Assembly: GCF_000019725.1 (NCBI RefSeq)
Contig: NC_010505.1
Span: 5,006,001-5,070,000 of the forward strand
From: Methylobacterium radiotolerans JCM 2831
Lineage (GTDB): Bacteria; Pseudomonadota; Alphaproteobacteria; Rhizobiales; Beijerinckiaceae
Direction of reading: 5' to 3'
Length of the DNA stretch: 64,000 nucleotides
This document shows, one piece after another, positions 8,692 to 17,481 of the stretch. Below the pieces are notes generated by a model. The model saw only the letters and a program-made list of their open reading frames with translations. It was not told where the DNA came from and did not search any database. The stretch's first letter is position 1. Every line of letters starts with the position of its first letter. The translations under genes and the position numbers were made by a program.

Positions 8692-10364
8692 GGCTTCGAC
8701 TCCAGGCTCGGATCGGCGCGTCGGTGAACGAGCGCCAGGACGGCGATCGCCACCACGTTGAGGGTCCCGACAAGAATCCAGGCGTCGTTGATCGAGGCGG
8801 TCAGGGCGGCTTTCTCGACCAGCGGCGCGACGAGGGCACGCGTCGCTTCGCTGATCGGCTTGCCCGCCTGGGCAGCGAGAACGGCCGGCGGGATGCCGAC
8901 CCATCGCGCGGCGTCGAGATCGCCGGACGCGAGTCGCGCGACGAGATCAGATACGTGGCCGGGGATCCGCCCGTAGATCACGGTGTCGATCAGCGAGAGG
9001 CCGACGGCGCCGCCAAGATTCCGCATCAGGTTGAACAACCCGCTGGCATCCGGAACGCTCTCGGCCGCCACATGCCCCAGCGCCAACCGTGTCGGCGCCA
9101 GCAGGCAGACCATGACGGAGAGCCCGCGTACGATCTGCGGGACGACCAGCGCGCCCGGATCCGTCGCGGCCGACTGGGTCGTGCTCAGGAACGAGCCGAG
9201 CGCGAACAGACCGAATCCGAGGACGGCGAGCACGGTCGCGTCGACGCGCTCGTCCAGGGCGACGGCAAGCGGAGACGCGGCGAGTTGCGCCAGGCCGGTG
9301 ACGAGCATGATCTCGCCGGTCGCCAGCGGCCCGCGTCCCTGCACGTAGCCGAGGAAGACCGGCATGAGGTAGACGCAACCGTAAAGGCCCACCCCGCACG
9401 CGAAGCTGAGTGCCGAGCCCACGGCGAAGCGGCGATCCGCGAACATCCGGAGCTCGACGAGCGGATGGGCCGCCGCCAGGGTACGGCGGACGAACACGAG
9501 CGCGGCCACCGTGCTCGCGCCGAGATGTGCGACGGCTGCAGGCGCCGCCCAGCCGGATTCCGGGGCCGCCTTGAGGCCGAGCTCCAGATTGCACAGGGCG
9601 ACGGCCAGGAGCCCTAGGGCTGTCACATCGAGTTCGCCGAGCCGTCCGCGCCGCCGGTCACGCGGCAGCAGCCAATACCCGCCGGTGGCCGAGACGAGAC
9701 CGGGGGGCACGTTGATCAGGAACAGCCAATGCCAGGTCGCCGTCTCAGTGATCCAGCCGCCGACGACGGGGCCGGCGGTCGGGGCGAGAACGGCGAGCGT
9801 TCCCGCAACGGCCGTGGCGATGCCCTGGCGGTTCGGCGGGAACAGCAGAAAGACGGCTGAAAACACGGTCGGGATCAACGCGCCCCCGGACGCGCCCTGG
9901 AGCGCGCGCCAGACGATGAGCGAGGCAAAGCCGCCGCTTGCGGCACAACCGCACGACGCGAGCGTGAACAGGGTCACCGATGTCACGAAGAGCCGGCGCA
10001 TGCTCGCTAGGCGCGTGAGGGGACCCGTGAGCGGAATGACGAGCACCTCTGCGGTGAGATACGCCGTCTGGACCCAGCTGACCCGGTCCGGCGGGATCCC
10101 GAGACCCGCCTGGATCCGCGGAAGGGATGTCGCGACGATCTGGATGTCCAGGATGGCGATGAACATGCCGACGCACAGGATGGCGAAGCCGGCCCATGTT
10201 CGGGGCCCGGCGGTCGGCACAGGCGCACTGGCCCCACCCAGGTCCGTTGGAGCCGGTCGATCGGCGGCGTCCGCGACGTCGCGGACGATCGGGACGGCAG
10301 CCCGGGCCGCGTGACGGATATCGGGCATCCGCGAGCGAACGGCTCCGACGGGACGCGGCGCCAT
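8688..10364 (-). CDS. DHA2-family MFS drug/metabolite exporter (14 TM)
   Basis: Up to 558 residues (start 10364, or the internal ATG at 10328 giving MPDIRHAARA). After a 50-residue cytoplasmic lead the protein shows about 14 hydrophobic segments. Motif C-like sequence VLAPTAGPVVGGWI and the TM1 segment GMFIAILDIQIVATSLPRI are those of EmrB/QacA proton-driven exporters. It is the first gene of the minus-strand PKS operon and its stop overlaps the PKS start. Export of, or resistance to, the PKS product is a natural inference, though such exporters can be broadly specific. Confidence 0.85.
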   Translation of the reverse strand: MAPRPVGAVRSRMPDIRHAARAAVPIVRDVADAADRPAPTDLGGASAPVPTAGPRTWAGFAILCVGMFIAILDIQIVATSLPRIQAGLGIPPDRVSWVQTAYLTAEVLVIPLTGPLTRLASMRRLFVTSVTLFTLASCGCAASGGFASLIVWRALQGASGGALIPTVFSAVFLLFPPNRQGIATAVAGTLAVLAPTAGPVVGGWITETATWHWLFLINVPPGLVSATGGYWLLPRDRRRGRLGELDVTALGLLAVALCNLELGLKAAPESGWAAPAAVAHLGASTVAALVFVRRTLAAAHPLVELRMFADRRFAVGSALSFACGVGLYGCVYLMPVFLGYVQGRGPLATGEIMLVTGLAQLAASPLAVALDERVDATVLAVLGFGLFALGSFLSTTQSAATDPGALVVPQIVRGLSVMVCLLAPTRLALGHVAAESVPDASGLFNLMRNLGGAVGLSLIDTVIYGRIPGHVSDLVARLASGDLDAARWVGIPPAVLAAQAGKPISEATRALVAPLVEKAALTASINDAWILVGTLNVVAIAVLALVHRRADPSLESKP

Positions 10365-10510
10365 TTCAGGGGCGTCCAGCCGCGGGCAGGCCGCCCGTCG
10401 GCGTCACGGCGTCCGAAATCACGGCGATCCTCATGTGACCCCTCTGGGCGACGGACCGTCCGCCGGCTCGCGGTCTACAGATCAGTTCGTGGCCCCCGGC
10501 GTCATCCTGT

Positions 10511-10565
10511 GAAATCTGACAGGCTTACATCGGACAGGCCGGGCCTAAGCCTTCGAAGCCCGGCC
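10511..10565 (+). promoter_or_regulatory. Candidate control region: GACAGGC direct repeats and leader hairpin
   Basis: Between the exporter and kinase genes, GACAGGC occurs at 10518-10524 and 10533-10539, 15 bases apart, followed by an inverted repeat GGCCGGGC (10537-10544)/GCCCGGCC (10558-10565). The kinase ATG is 23 bases further on. Spaced direct repeats suit a LuxR-type response regulator site, but binding is only a guess. Confidence 0.3.
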
Positions 10566-10588
10566 ACTGGATCCGCGGGGGGATCGCC

Positions 10589-12175
10589 ATGTCGTTGCTG
10601 CGCAAGACTCTGGCTTGGCGCCACTCCCTGGTCGCGAAGCTCGGTCTCATGGTGCTCCTCTTTATGGCCGCGACGGAGGGCGCCCGCCTCCTCAGCCTGG
10701 ATCGGCTCGAACATGCCGACGCGCTCTCCCGCGAGATGCACCACCGCTGGCTAGAGCGCATCCGGATCCTCGGGAGTCTGAACCACGGGATCTCGGACGC
10801 GCGCACCGCGGAGGCCGAAATCCTTCTCGGCCCGGATCCCGCGGACCGCCCCGATCGCCTGGCGTCGCTGCAGCGCGTATCCGCCCATCTCGCGGGAATG
10901 ATGACACGCTACGCGGAGCTGCTCAGGCGAGACGAGGATCGGAGCGAGGTCGTGCGGCTGCAAGACCTATGGCGCGCGCACGCAGCCGTGGCGGAGCGCG
11001 TGGCCGCGCTGAGCCGGGACGGCGAGGCCGACCAAGCAATCCTGCTGTTCAACGGCGAGTCGAAGACCACCTTCGACGCGGCCCGTAACGCCGCCTTCAC
11101 CCTGACGCTCGTGACAGAAGCGCGCGCCGAGGCCGACCGCGGCCGAGCGGCCGCGGCCATCGCGGCAGCTCAGGACTGGGTCTCCGACCTGATGCTTGGG
11201 ACCCTGGCCCTGTTCTTCGCCATCACGGTCTACGTCTGGCGCGCCATCTCGCAGCCGCTCCTGCGGCTGGCTGATCGTATGCGGCGTCTCGCGGATTATG
11301 AGACCGACTTCGCGCTCCCCGACGAGAAGCGGCCAGACGAGATTGGGGCGATGGCGGGAGCGCTTGCGGTGTTCCGGAGCAATACCACCGAGCTTCTTGA
11401 GTCGCGCAAGCGCCTAGCCATACAATCCGGCGCGCTAAGCACCGCCTTGCAGAAGGAGCGGGCGCTCGCCGTTGAGCAGCGCAACTTCATAACGACGGTC
11501 TCGCATGAATTCCGCACGCCGCTGATGGCGATCGACGGGAACGCGCAGCGGCTGATCGCGATCAAGGACCGGGCCAAGCCGGGCGACATCGCCGATCGGG
11601 CACACCGCATCCGGTCCGCCGTGTTCCGGATCGCGAGCCTGATGTCGGGCCTATCGCGGGCGCTGGAGGATACCGGCGGAAACCTCCGTCCGCGCATGCG
11701 CCGCTTCGATCTTGCCGCGATGCTGCGGTCGTTGTGCCGGTACTATCGCGAGATTGGGATGGGTGGTGAGTTGGTCGACGACATGTCGGATGCATCGCTG
11801 GAGATCGTCGGCGATCCCGACCTTCTGCATCTGGCCGTCAGCAACCTTCTCTCGAACGGGTTCAAGTATGCGTCGGACAGCGACCCCGTCCGACTGCGGG
11901 CATACCCGTCCGGCGCCGGCGTCGAGATCGTCGTCGAGGACGAGGGCGTGGGCATCCCGCGCGGCGAGATCGGACGCATCCGCGAGCGCTACTACCGGGC
12001 GAGCAACGTCGGCACGATACCGGGCACGGGGATCGGGCTGAGCCTCGTGGAGGAGATCGCACGCCGCCATGGTGGCCGCCTCGTCATCGAGAGCGAAGAG
12101 GGTCGCGGAACCCGTGCTATGCTGGCGCTGCCGCGGGACGGGGCGCTGTCATCCCCGGAGTCGGAGCATGCCTAG
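10589..12175 (+). CDS. Membrane sensor histidine kinase
   Basis: 528 residues. TM1 lies at about residues 15-30 and TM2 at about 200-218, enclosing a helical periplasmic sensor region (residues 35-195, four-helix-bundle type). A HAMP linker follows (AISQPLLRLADRMRRLADYE). The H-box is NFITTVSHEFRTPLMAIDG with His306. The ATPase domain shows NLLSNGFKYAS (N box), VVEDEGVGIPRGE (G1) and PGTGIGLSLVEEI (G2). It overlaps the response-regulator start by 8 bases. The signal is unknown. The pair diverges from the PKS operon and is a candidate controller of it. Confidence 0.88.
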   Translation: MSLLRKTLAWRHSLVAKLGLMVLLFMAATEGARLLSLDRLEHADALSREMHHRWLERIRILGSLNHGISDARTAEAEILLGPDPADRPDRLASLQRVSAHLAGMMTRYAELLRRDEDRSEVVRLQDLWRAHAAVAERVAALSRDGEADQAILLFNGESKTTFDAARNAAFTLTLVTEARAEADRGRAAAAIAAAQDWVSDLMLGTLALFFAITVYVWRAISQPLLRLADRMRRLADYETDFALPDEKRPDEIGAMAGALAVFRSNTTELLESRKRLAIQSGALSTALQKERALAVEQRNFITTVSHEFRTPLMAIDGNAQRLIAIKDRAKPGDIADRAHRIRSAVFRIASLMSGLSRALEDTGGNLRPRMRRFDLAAMLRSLCRYYREIGMGGELVDDMSDASLEIVGDPDLLHLAVSNLLSNGFKYASDSDPVRLRAYPSGAGVEIVVEDEGVGIPRGEIGRIRERYYRASNVGTIPGTGIGLSLVEEIARRHGGRLVIESEEGRGTRAMLALPRDGALSSPESEHA

Positions 12176-12758
12176 GATACTCTGCGTTGAGGACGACGCG
12201 GAAACGGCGAGCCTGCTCGCGGAAGCCCTGGTTGACCTCGGCTACACGGTGGAACGCGCCTCGGACGGGGAGGCGGGTTTGTCGGCCATCCAAATGTCAC
12301 CTCCGGACTTGGTCCTGTGCGACGTGCGCATGCCGGGGATGAACGGCCTGGACTTGCTCGAGCAACTAGCAGCGGCCGCTCCGCACCTCGCGCGGATCCC
12401 ATTCGTGTTCCTCACGGCGCTCGACGATCGCGACAGCGAGATCGCCGCGCGCCGGAAGGGCGCGGATGACTATCTCACCAAGCCGATCGACTTCGAGATG
12501 CTGGCTGTCGTGGTGGAGCATCGTCTCCGCGCGGGTCGAGGCGGGCAGAGCCAAGACGCGTTCGGCCATCTGACCGGCCGGGAACGGGAAGTGTTGACCT
12601 GGGCCAGCCGCGGGAAGACGTCCGCGGAGATCGCCCTGATCCTCGATCTGCGGGAGCGAACCGTCAACTTCCATTTCGACCAAGCCATGAAGCGCCTGAA
12701 CGTCGTCAATAGAACGCATGCGGTGGCCCGTGCGCTCTCGTTGCGGTTGATCGATTGA
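12168..12758 (+). CDS. Response regulator with LuxR-type HTH
   Basis: 196 residues from the ATG at 12168, inside the kinase 3' end. The receiver domain runs from residue 1 to about 120: the acidic pocket is CVEDD, the phospho-acceptor Asp52 sits in LVLCDVRMPG and the conserved lysine in DYLTKPIDF. Residues 132-196 are a GerE/LuxR helix-turn-helix (HLTGREREVLTWASRGKTS, then LDLRERTVNFHFDQAMKRL). This is a NarL-class partner for the kinase just upstream. Targets are unknown; the adjacent divergent PKS operon is the first place to look. Confidence 0.9.
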   Translation: MPRILCVEDDAETASLLAEALVDLGYTVERASDGEAGLSAIQMSPPDLVLCDVRMPGMNGLDLLEQLAAAAPHLARIPFVFLTALDDRDSEIAARRKGADDYLTKPIDFEMLAVVVEHRLRAGRGGQSQDAFGHLTGREREVLTWASRGKTSAEIALILDLRERTVNFHFDQAMKRLNVVNRTHAVARALSLRLID

Positions 12759-12905
12759 CGGATTTCGGCCGCGTGAACGGTTCCGGCAGACGGTCTGGTC
12801 GCGCGCTCCCCATGATGATGTTCTTCGTCCGATCAGACATGCGACGGTCCTTGCCTGCAGCCCGGGGAATCCGTGGCTCGGATCAGCATGCGTGGGACTG
12901 TCCGG

Positions 12906-13685
12906 TCAGCGACGTCCTTGGGGTTGGCCGGCAGCCTCAAGGATGAGGTCCGCGACGTATGGTGCCTGCGAAATTAGGGACAGGTGGCTCGCCTTGAGTT
13001 CCACGGTCTTCGCGTTCATGCGCTTGGCCATGAACCGTTCGAGGTTTGGGTTGATGGTCCGGTCCTCGGTCGACACCGCGTAGAAGCTCGGCTTCGATCG
13101 CCACGCCGCCTGCGTTGTCCTCCCGGCCAACAACGCCTTGTGGAACGGCTGCTGGACCGCGAACAGAACCTTGGCCCGGTCGACCGGAAGGTCGCCCGCG
13201 AAGTCCCTCAGGAAGGCCGCCTCGCTCAGACGCCCCTCGTCGCCGTCGAACACGATTCCGGCCGAGGCCGGCGGCGTCGGATAGGTCTTGGCCAGCGCGG
13301 TGTAATCCTCGCCGGCATCGGGCGCCCGAGCCGCGACGTAGACGAGGGCGGACACCTTCGGGTCGATCCCGGCCTCGGTCACGATCATGCCGGAGAACGA
13401 GTGGCCCACGAGGACGGTCGGTCCCTCCTGCCGGGCCAGAACACGCTGTGCGGACGCGACGGCCTCCTCGAAGGTGGTCAGCGGGTTCTGCACGGAGGTG
13501 ACGTTCAGGCCCTTCTCCTGCAGCCGCGGGATAACCTCGGACCAGCACGACCCGTCGGCGAACAGTCCGTGGACCAGGACGACATTGCGCGCACGCGGCA
13601 GATCCTGGGCCGAGGCCGTCCCGGGCAGCAGCGCGGCGGCCGCGCCGGCGATGAGGGTACGGCTGAGCATTCTCCGGGTCATCAT
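12906..13685 (-). CDS. Exported alpha/beta hydrolase (second paralogue)
   Basis: 259 residues from the ATG at 13685; an upstream frame extension to 13805 lacks coding character. The N-terminus MMTRRMLSRTLIAGAAAALL ending TASA is a signal peptide with a twin-arginine pair. NVVLVHGLFADGSCW and the elbow VLVGHSFSGMI (Ser in place) define the fold; acid and His lie in VSTEDRTI and ELKASHLSLISQ. It is the same subfamily as 3546-4313. It converges on the response-regulator gene. Physiological substrate unknown. Confidence 0.8.
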   Translation of the reverse strand: MMTRRMLSRTLIAGAAAALLPGTASAQDLPRARNVVLVHGLFADGSCWSEVIPRLQEKGLNVTSVQNPLTTFEEAVASAQRVLARQEGPTVLVGHSFSGMIVTEAGIDPKVSALVYVAARAPDAGEDYTALAKTYPTPPASAGIVFDGDEGRLSEAAFLRDFAGDLPVDRAKVLFAVQQPFHKALLAGRTTQAAWRSKPSFYAVSTEDRTINPNLERFMAKRMNAKTVELKASHLSLISQAPYVADLILEAAGQPQGRR

Positions 13686-14035
13686 GGCGGGCATCTCCGT
13701 TCCGGGTCGGCAGGTACAGGACGTGCCGTCCCTGTTCGTCGCGGGTGCGGGAGGGATACATCCGTCGACGGCCGGCGCCCGCTGTGGGCAGGGGCCGGCG
13801 GCCACAATCTCCGTCTGCAGATAGATCTCACGTAACTGTTGAATGCGAGCGCTCCAGCGCGGCGAGCCGACCGGCCTTCAACCGTACTGCGCGTAGCTGC
13901 AGCCGAGAGCACGCGCATTACACCGCCCCCGACGGAGGGACGCATCGTCGAGTCAACCGCGGAGTGTCAACTTCAATACCCGGGCTATCCGAGAGCGGAC
14001 CTGCCGCTTTCGGCCAGAACCGTTTGCGACACGGA

Positions 14036-14431
14036 TCATCGCTCGTTCGGAGACCACTCGGGGCTGTAGCCCCCGAGGGTCGGGTGATACATCTCGTCAC
14101 CGGAATGCTGCGTAAACTCAACGTTGAGGCGATCCTTGTGCAACCCGAGGATCTCGATGCAGTGGGCGCACAGCGCCTTGGCGACCTCCATCCGCAACTC
14201 GGCCGAGCGTCCCTTGCGGATGTCCAGCATCATCACCGAGACCGGCACCGGCTCGCCGCCGGCTTCCGGCATCCGCCACACGCCACCCTCGCCGAGTTCG
14301 CGGATGGCGACGCTGATCCGCCTGATGTCGACCGACATCATCTCCGCATAGGTCTGGCTCATCTGCGCCGCGAGGCGCTTCTTAGAAGCCACGGGATGCG
14401 GGCCGATGACGTCGAGCTGAAGGTACGGCAT
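14036..14431 (-). CDS. Tautomerase-superfamily protein
   Basis: 131 residues. The protein begins MPYLQLDVIGPHPVASKKRL: after Met removal Pro1 is free, as needed for the catalytic base of the 4-oxalocrotonate tautomerase/MIF superfamily. At 131 residues it is in the size range of the single-chain two-repeat members. The second half (RSAELRMEVAKALCAHCIEI) mirrors the helix of the first. It lies 14 bases after the SDR gene in the same direction and is probably co-transcribed. The substrate is not predictable. Confidence 0.75.
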   Translation of the reverse strand: MPYLQLDVIGPHPVASKKRLAAQMSQTYAEMMSVDIRRISVAIRELGEGGVWRMPEAGGEPVPVSVMMLDIRKGRSAELRMEVAKALCAHCIEILGLHKDRLNVEFTQHSGDEMYHPTLGGYSPEWSPNER

Positions 14432-14445
14432 GGATGGCCCCAGGT

Positions 14446-15258
14446 TCAGGCGGCGTTCGCAGTCGCAAGCCCGTAGCGCGCCGACGGCTTGGCGTTGCCG
14501 AACTTGGCGGCCAGGGCCCGGCGATCCTCCTCCCAGCAGGTCCAGTCGGACGCGTCCTGCAGGCCAGGGATGGTGACAAGCTCGCCCTGGTCGAGACCGG
14601 CCAAGGCCGCATCGACCAGATCGGCCGCCGACATGGTGATGGCAGACGTCTTCTGCGCCGCATAGCCAGCGACATCCCAGAATTCTGTGGCCGTCGCGCC
14701 GGGCAGCACAGTCTGGACGCGCACGCCCTTGTCCGCGAGGTCCTTCTGCAGGGAATGGCCGAAGCTGAGGACGTAGGACTTCGAGGCGCTGTAGACGCCG
14801 TTCAGCATCTCGACCGCGATGCCGACGACGGACGAGATATTGATGATGGTCCCCGATCCACGCGCGACAAAGGCCGGCGCGACCGCGTAGGTCAGGCGGG
14901 TCAGCGCGGTGATGTTGAGCTGGATCATCGCGTCCATCGTCTCCACGTCGGCCTGAAGGGTCGAGGCGACGGAACCGATTCCGGCGTTGTTGACGAGCAT
15001 GGTGATGCTCGCGTCCTCGCGCAGACGAGCCTCCAGACGGGCGAGATCGTCCTTGCGGCCTAGGTCGGCCTTGAACGGCTCGACCTTGCGCCCTGTCTCG
15101 CGGGTCAGGCGGTCGGCCAGCGCTTGCAGGCGCTCCTCATTGCGGGCGACCAGCAGGAGGTCATACCCCCGCTTGGCGAGACGGTCGGCGTAGATCGCGC
15201 CAATGCCGGCAGATGCACCGGTCACGACAGCGAGGCCCTTGGTGGATTGAGTGGTCAT
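14446..15258 (-). CDS. Short-chain dehydrogenase/reductase
   Basis: 270 residues from the ATG at 15258, chosen over 15285 because GAGGAGAG precedes it. The classical SDR elements are present: cofactor loop AVVTGASAGIGAIYADRLAK, the LVNNAGIGS motif, catalytic Ser in INISSVVG and YSASK (Tyr and Lys). LLLVARNEERL after strand 2 suggests NADP preference. It forms a two-gene operon with the tautomerase and is divergent from a GlxA-type regulator whose gene starts 119 bases away. Substrate unknown; such triads often respond to reactive aldehydes or quinones, which is inference only. Confidence 0.85.
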   Translation of the reverse strand: MTTQSTKGLAVVTGASAGIGAIYADRLAKRGYDLLLVARNEERLQALADRLTRETGRKVEPFKADLGRKDDLARLEARLREDASITMLVNNAGIGSVASTLQADVETMDAMIQLNITALTRLTYAVAPAFVARGSGTIINISSVVGIAVEMLNGVYSASKSYVLSFGHSLQKDLADKGVRVQTVLPGATATEFWDVAGYAAQKTSAITMSAADLVDAALAGLDQGELVTIPGLQDASDWTCWEEDRRALAAKFGNAKPSARYGLATANAA

Positions 15259-15376
15259 CGTCGCTCTCCTCGTCATGCGCGCCACAGGTTGGCGGCCTTC
15301 GATGGGAGGAAGCTACCGTTGCCGTGGCGCGGCGCAAATGTCATAGTTGCGTCGATTTAGGTCATTGGAGTCGGTC

Positions 15377-16330
15377 ATGCAGCGCGTGGGCTTCGTCATC
15401 TATCCCGGCTACTCGATGATGGCGCTGGCGGCCGTGCCGGCCTTTGAGGTCGCCAACCTCGCGGCTGACGAAGCGACCTACGACATCCACTTCATCTCCG
15501 AGCATGGAGGGCCGGTCAGCACGTCGGCCGGCATGAATGTGGAGACGGAGGCATTCGGCGAGACGCCCTTCGACACCCTCGTCATTGGCGGCGGCACATT
15601 CATACGCCCGTCGACGCCCGGCCTCGTTGCGCTCGTTCAGCGTGCGGCCGCTCGGGCCCGGCGCGTTGCCGCCATCTGCACGGGGGCCTTCGTCCTCGGC
15701 GAGGCCGGCCTGCTCGACGGGCGGCGGGTCACGACGCACTGGATGTACGCGCGAGAGCTACAGACCCAATTCCCACAATGCACGGCCGACACGGATCGCA
15801 TCTTCATCAACGACGGCCCAATCTGGACATCGGCGGGCATGAGCGCCGGCATCGACCTCGCGCTCGCTCTGATCGAGGCGGATCTCGGTCACGAGGTGAC
15901 GAAGGAGATCGCCAGGAAGCTCGTGCTCTACCATCGCCGGGCCGGTGGACAGTCGCAGTTCTCGACGCTGCTCGACCTCGATGCGAAGTCGGACCGCATC
16001 CAGGCGGCCCTGACCTACGCCAAGCAGAACCTCCACCGCTCACTCTCGGTCGAGGAGTTAGCGGAGGCCGCCCATCTCAGCCCGCGCCAGTTCAGCCGTG
16101 TGTTCCATGCCGAGACCGGCCAGTCGCCGGCCAAGGCGATCGAGAACCTCCGGGTCGAGGCTGCGCGAGTTTTGATGGAACGCAGCCGGCATCCTATTGA
16201 CGCCGTCGCCGACCAAACCGGCTTCGCAGACCGCAACCGGATGCGTCGCGCGTTCCTTCGAGCGTTCGGGCAGCCGCCACAAGCTATCCGGCGCAATGCG
16301 CGTGGGAGTTTGAATACGGCAAATGCGTAG
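15377..16330 (+). CDS. GlxA-family regulator (DJ-1/PfpI domain plus AraC HTH)
   Basis: 317 residues from the ATG at 15377 (MQRVGFVIYPGYSMM); a start at 15347 would add ten residues. Residues 1-180 are a DJ-1/PfpI-like domain with the elbow AAICTGAFVLGEAGLLDGRR. The AraC DNA-binding part (about residues 215-310) contains SVEELAEAAHLSPRQFSRVF and PIDAVADQTGFADRNRMRRA. It is divergent from the SDR/tautomerase operon, its probable target. The region 15330-15376 contains two GTCAT elements close to the gene start, which may be binding sites. Confidence 0.85.
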   Translation: MQRVGFVIYPGYSMMALAAVPAFEVANLAADEATYDIHFISEHGGPVSTSAGMNVETEAFGETPFDTLVIGGGTFIRPSTPGLVALVQRAAARARRVAAICTGAFVLGEAGLLDGRRVTTHWMYARELQTQFPQCTADTDRIFINDGPIWTSAGMSAGIDLALALIEADLGHEVTKEIARKLVLYHRRAGGQSQFSTLLDLDAKSDRIQAALTYAKQNLHRSLSVEELAEAAHLSPRQFSRVFHAETGQSPAKAIENLRVEAARVLMERSRHPIDAVADQTGFADRNRMRRAFLRAFGQPPQAIRRNARGSLNTANA

Positions 16331-16755
16331 CGTTGGCCACCCGCGGTCAAACACCCCTTGCAGAATAATTCTCCTCGAGCATCTGCTTCATTGCAAAGAT
16401 CTAAAAAGTAAATCTGTCTGATTCGAATTTTTGGCAGCTCGTCCGATTTTCTAGTAGGTCAGCGCAGACGCAGACCGGCGGTTTTCGACCACATTTGCCA
16501 CCACGAAGTGCTCATCTAAACATCTCAGATGGGCGGTTTCGAGACGGTCTATTTTCGGACAACAACGTCTTGCAGCCAACATCACCGCCGGAACCGCTTT
16601 CTACCCACATGAGCCGTCCGCGGTTCAGGAAGCTCGATCTGAACGCCGACGTCCAATGGGACACCAAACGCGCACTACGTATCGAACCCCACCTGAAATC
16701 ATACTGTAACGAGGCTTGACCAAGAGACACCGACGTACGCCAGAAAGGGTGTCGA
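16331..16755. other. Intergenic region with one dispersed-repeat copy
   Basis: No gene is supported here. Part of it is unusually AT-rich for the window (16360-16445). A degenerate copy of the dispersed intergenic repeat lies at 16527-16562. Apparent short frames lack ribosome sites and homology I can recognise. Confidence 0.5.
16527..16562 (+). repeat. Dispersed intergenic repeat, copy 1 (degenerate)
   Basis: Reads GATGGGCGGTTTCGAGACGG then TCTATTTTCGGACAA. It aligns with the GGGTGG-TT-CCGGCCGGTCCGCTTCCGGA core seen better at 35708 and 46468. It is the most diverged copy listed. Confidence 0.35.
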
Positions 16756-17481
16756 ATGGCTATCTACATACTCGTTGCTGGATCGTGGCACGGTAGTTGG
16801 TGTTGGTCGCAGGTCGTGCCGCTGCTTGAGCGAGCCGGACATCGCGTTCTGACACCCGATCTGTACGACGTGATCTCCGGTCAGCACTCCGCGGCAAAAC
16901 AGCCGCTCCAAGCTTGGGCGGATCAAGTTGCCGCGATTACTGCCGCCCAGAACGAATCGGTCATTCTCGTCGGGCACAGCCGCGCCGGCCTCATCATCAG
17001 TGAAGTAGCCGAACGCATACCTCATAAGATCGCGTCACTCGTTTATCTATGCGCTTTTCTTCTCAAAGATGGTCAGACGTTAGATGATATCGTACAGGAA
17101 TCGGCCAATGCCGAGGCGTTTAGTAAGGCAATAATATTTGATGACGACGGAAACTGCACCGTCAGCCGCGAAGGCGTCAAAACATTTTTCTACAACGAAA
17201 CGCCTGAACCGCTCGTGCAGTTCGCGTGCGAACGCCTTGTTCCCGAGACAACCAAGATTTGGTCGACGCCGATCCACGTTACTGAGCCTCGCTTCGGGTC
17301 GGTCCGACGAGCCTACATCACGTGCGCGAAAGATCAGGCGATCCTGATCGCTCAGCAGCAAGCCATGCAACGAGCCACTCCAGTTTCGCACACCGTCACG
17401 TTGGAAAGCGATCACTCGCCATTCTTTTCTCAGCCGAGCGAATTGGTCGCTGCGCTTGAGCATATTCGGCAAGCAGACTGA
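16756..17481 (+). CDS. Alpha/beta hydrolase, cytosolic (salicylate-esterase/EstC type)
   Basis: 241 residues, no signal peptide, starting MAIYILVAGSWHGSWCWSQV, the oxyanion segment of this subfamily. The nucleophile elbow is VILVGHSRAGLI; the late acid lies in AYITCAKDQAI and the catalytic His in LESDHSPFFSQPSEL, a C-terminal signature shared with plant methylesterases and bacterial homologues. It is transcribed alone. Base composition is less GC-rich than most neighbours. The substrate is unknown. Confidence 0.8.
   Translation: MAIYILVAGSWHGSWCWSQVVPLLERAGHRVLTPDLYDVISGQHSAAKQPLQAWADQVAAITAAQNESVILVGHSRAGLIISEVAERIPHKIASLVYLCAFLLKDGQTLDDIVQESANAEAFSKAIIFDDDGNCTVSREGVKTFFYNETPEPLVQFACERLVPETTKIWSTPIHVTEPRFGSVRRAYITCAKDQAILIAQQQAMQRATPVSHTVTLESDHSPFFSQPSELVAALEHIRQAD

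Noticed and set aside
7250..8773. 507-codon minus-strand frame overlapping the PKS
   Set aside because: Extremely Arg-rich shadow; the PKS frame has the complete Cys-His-Asn triad.
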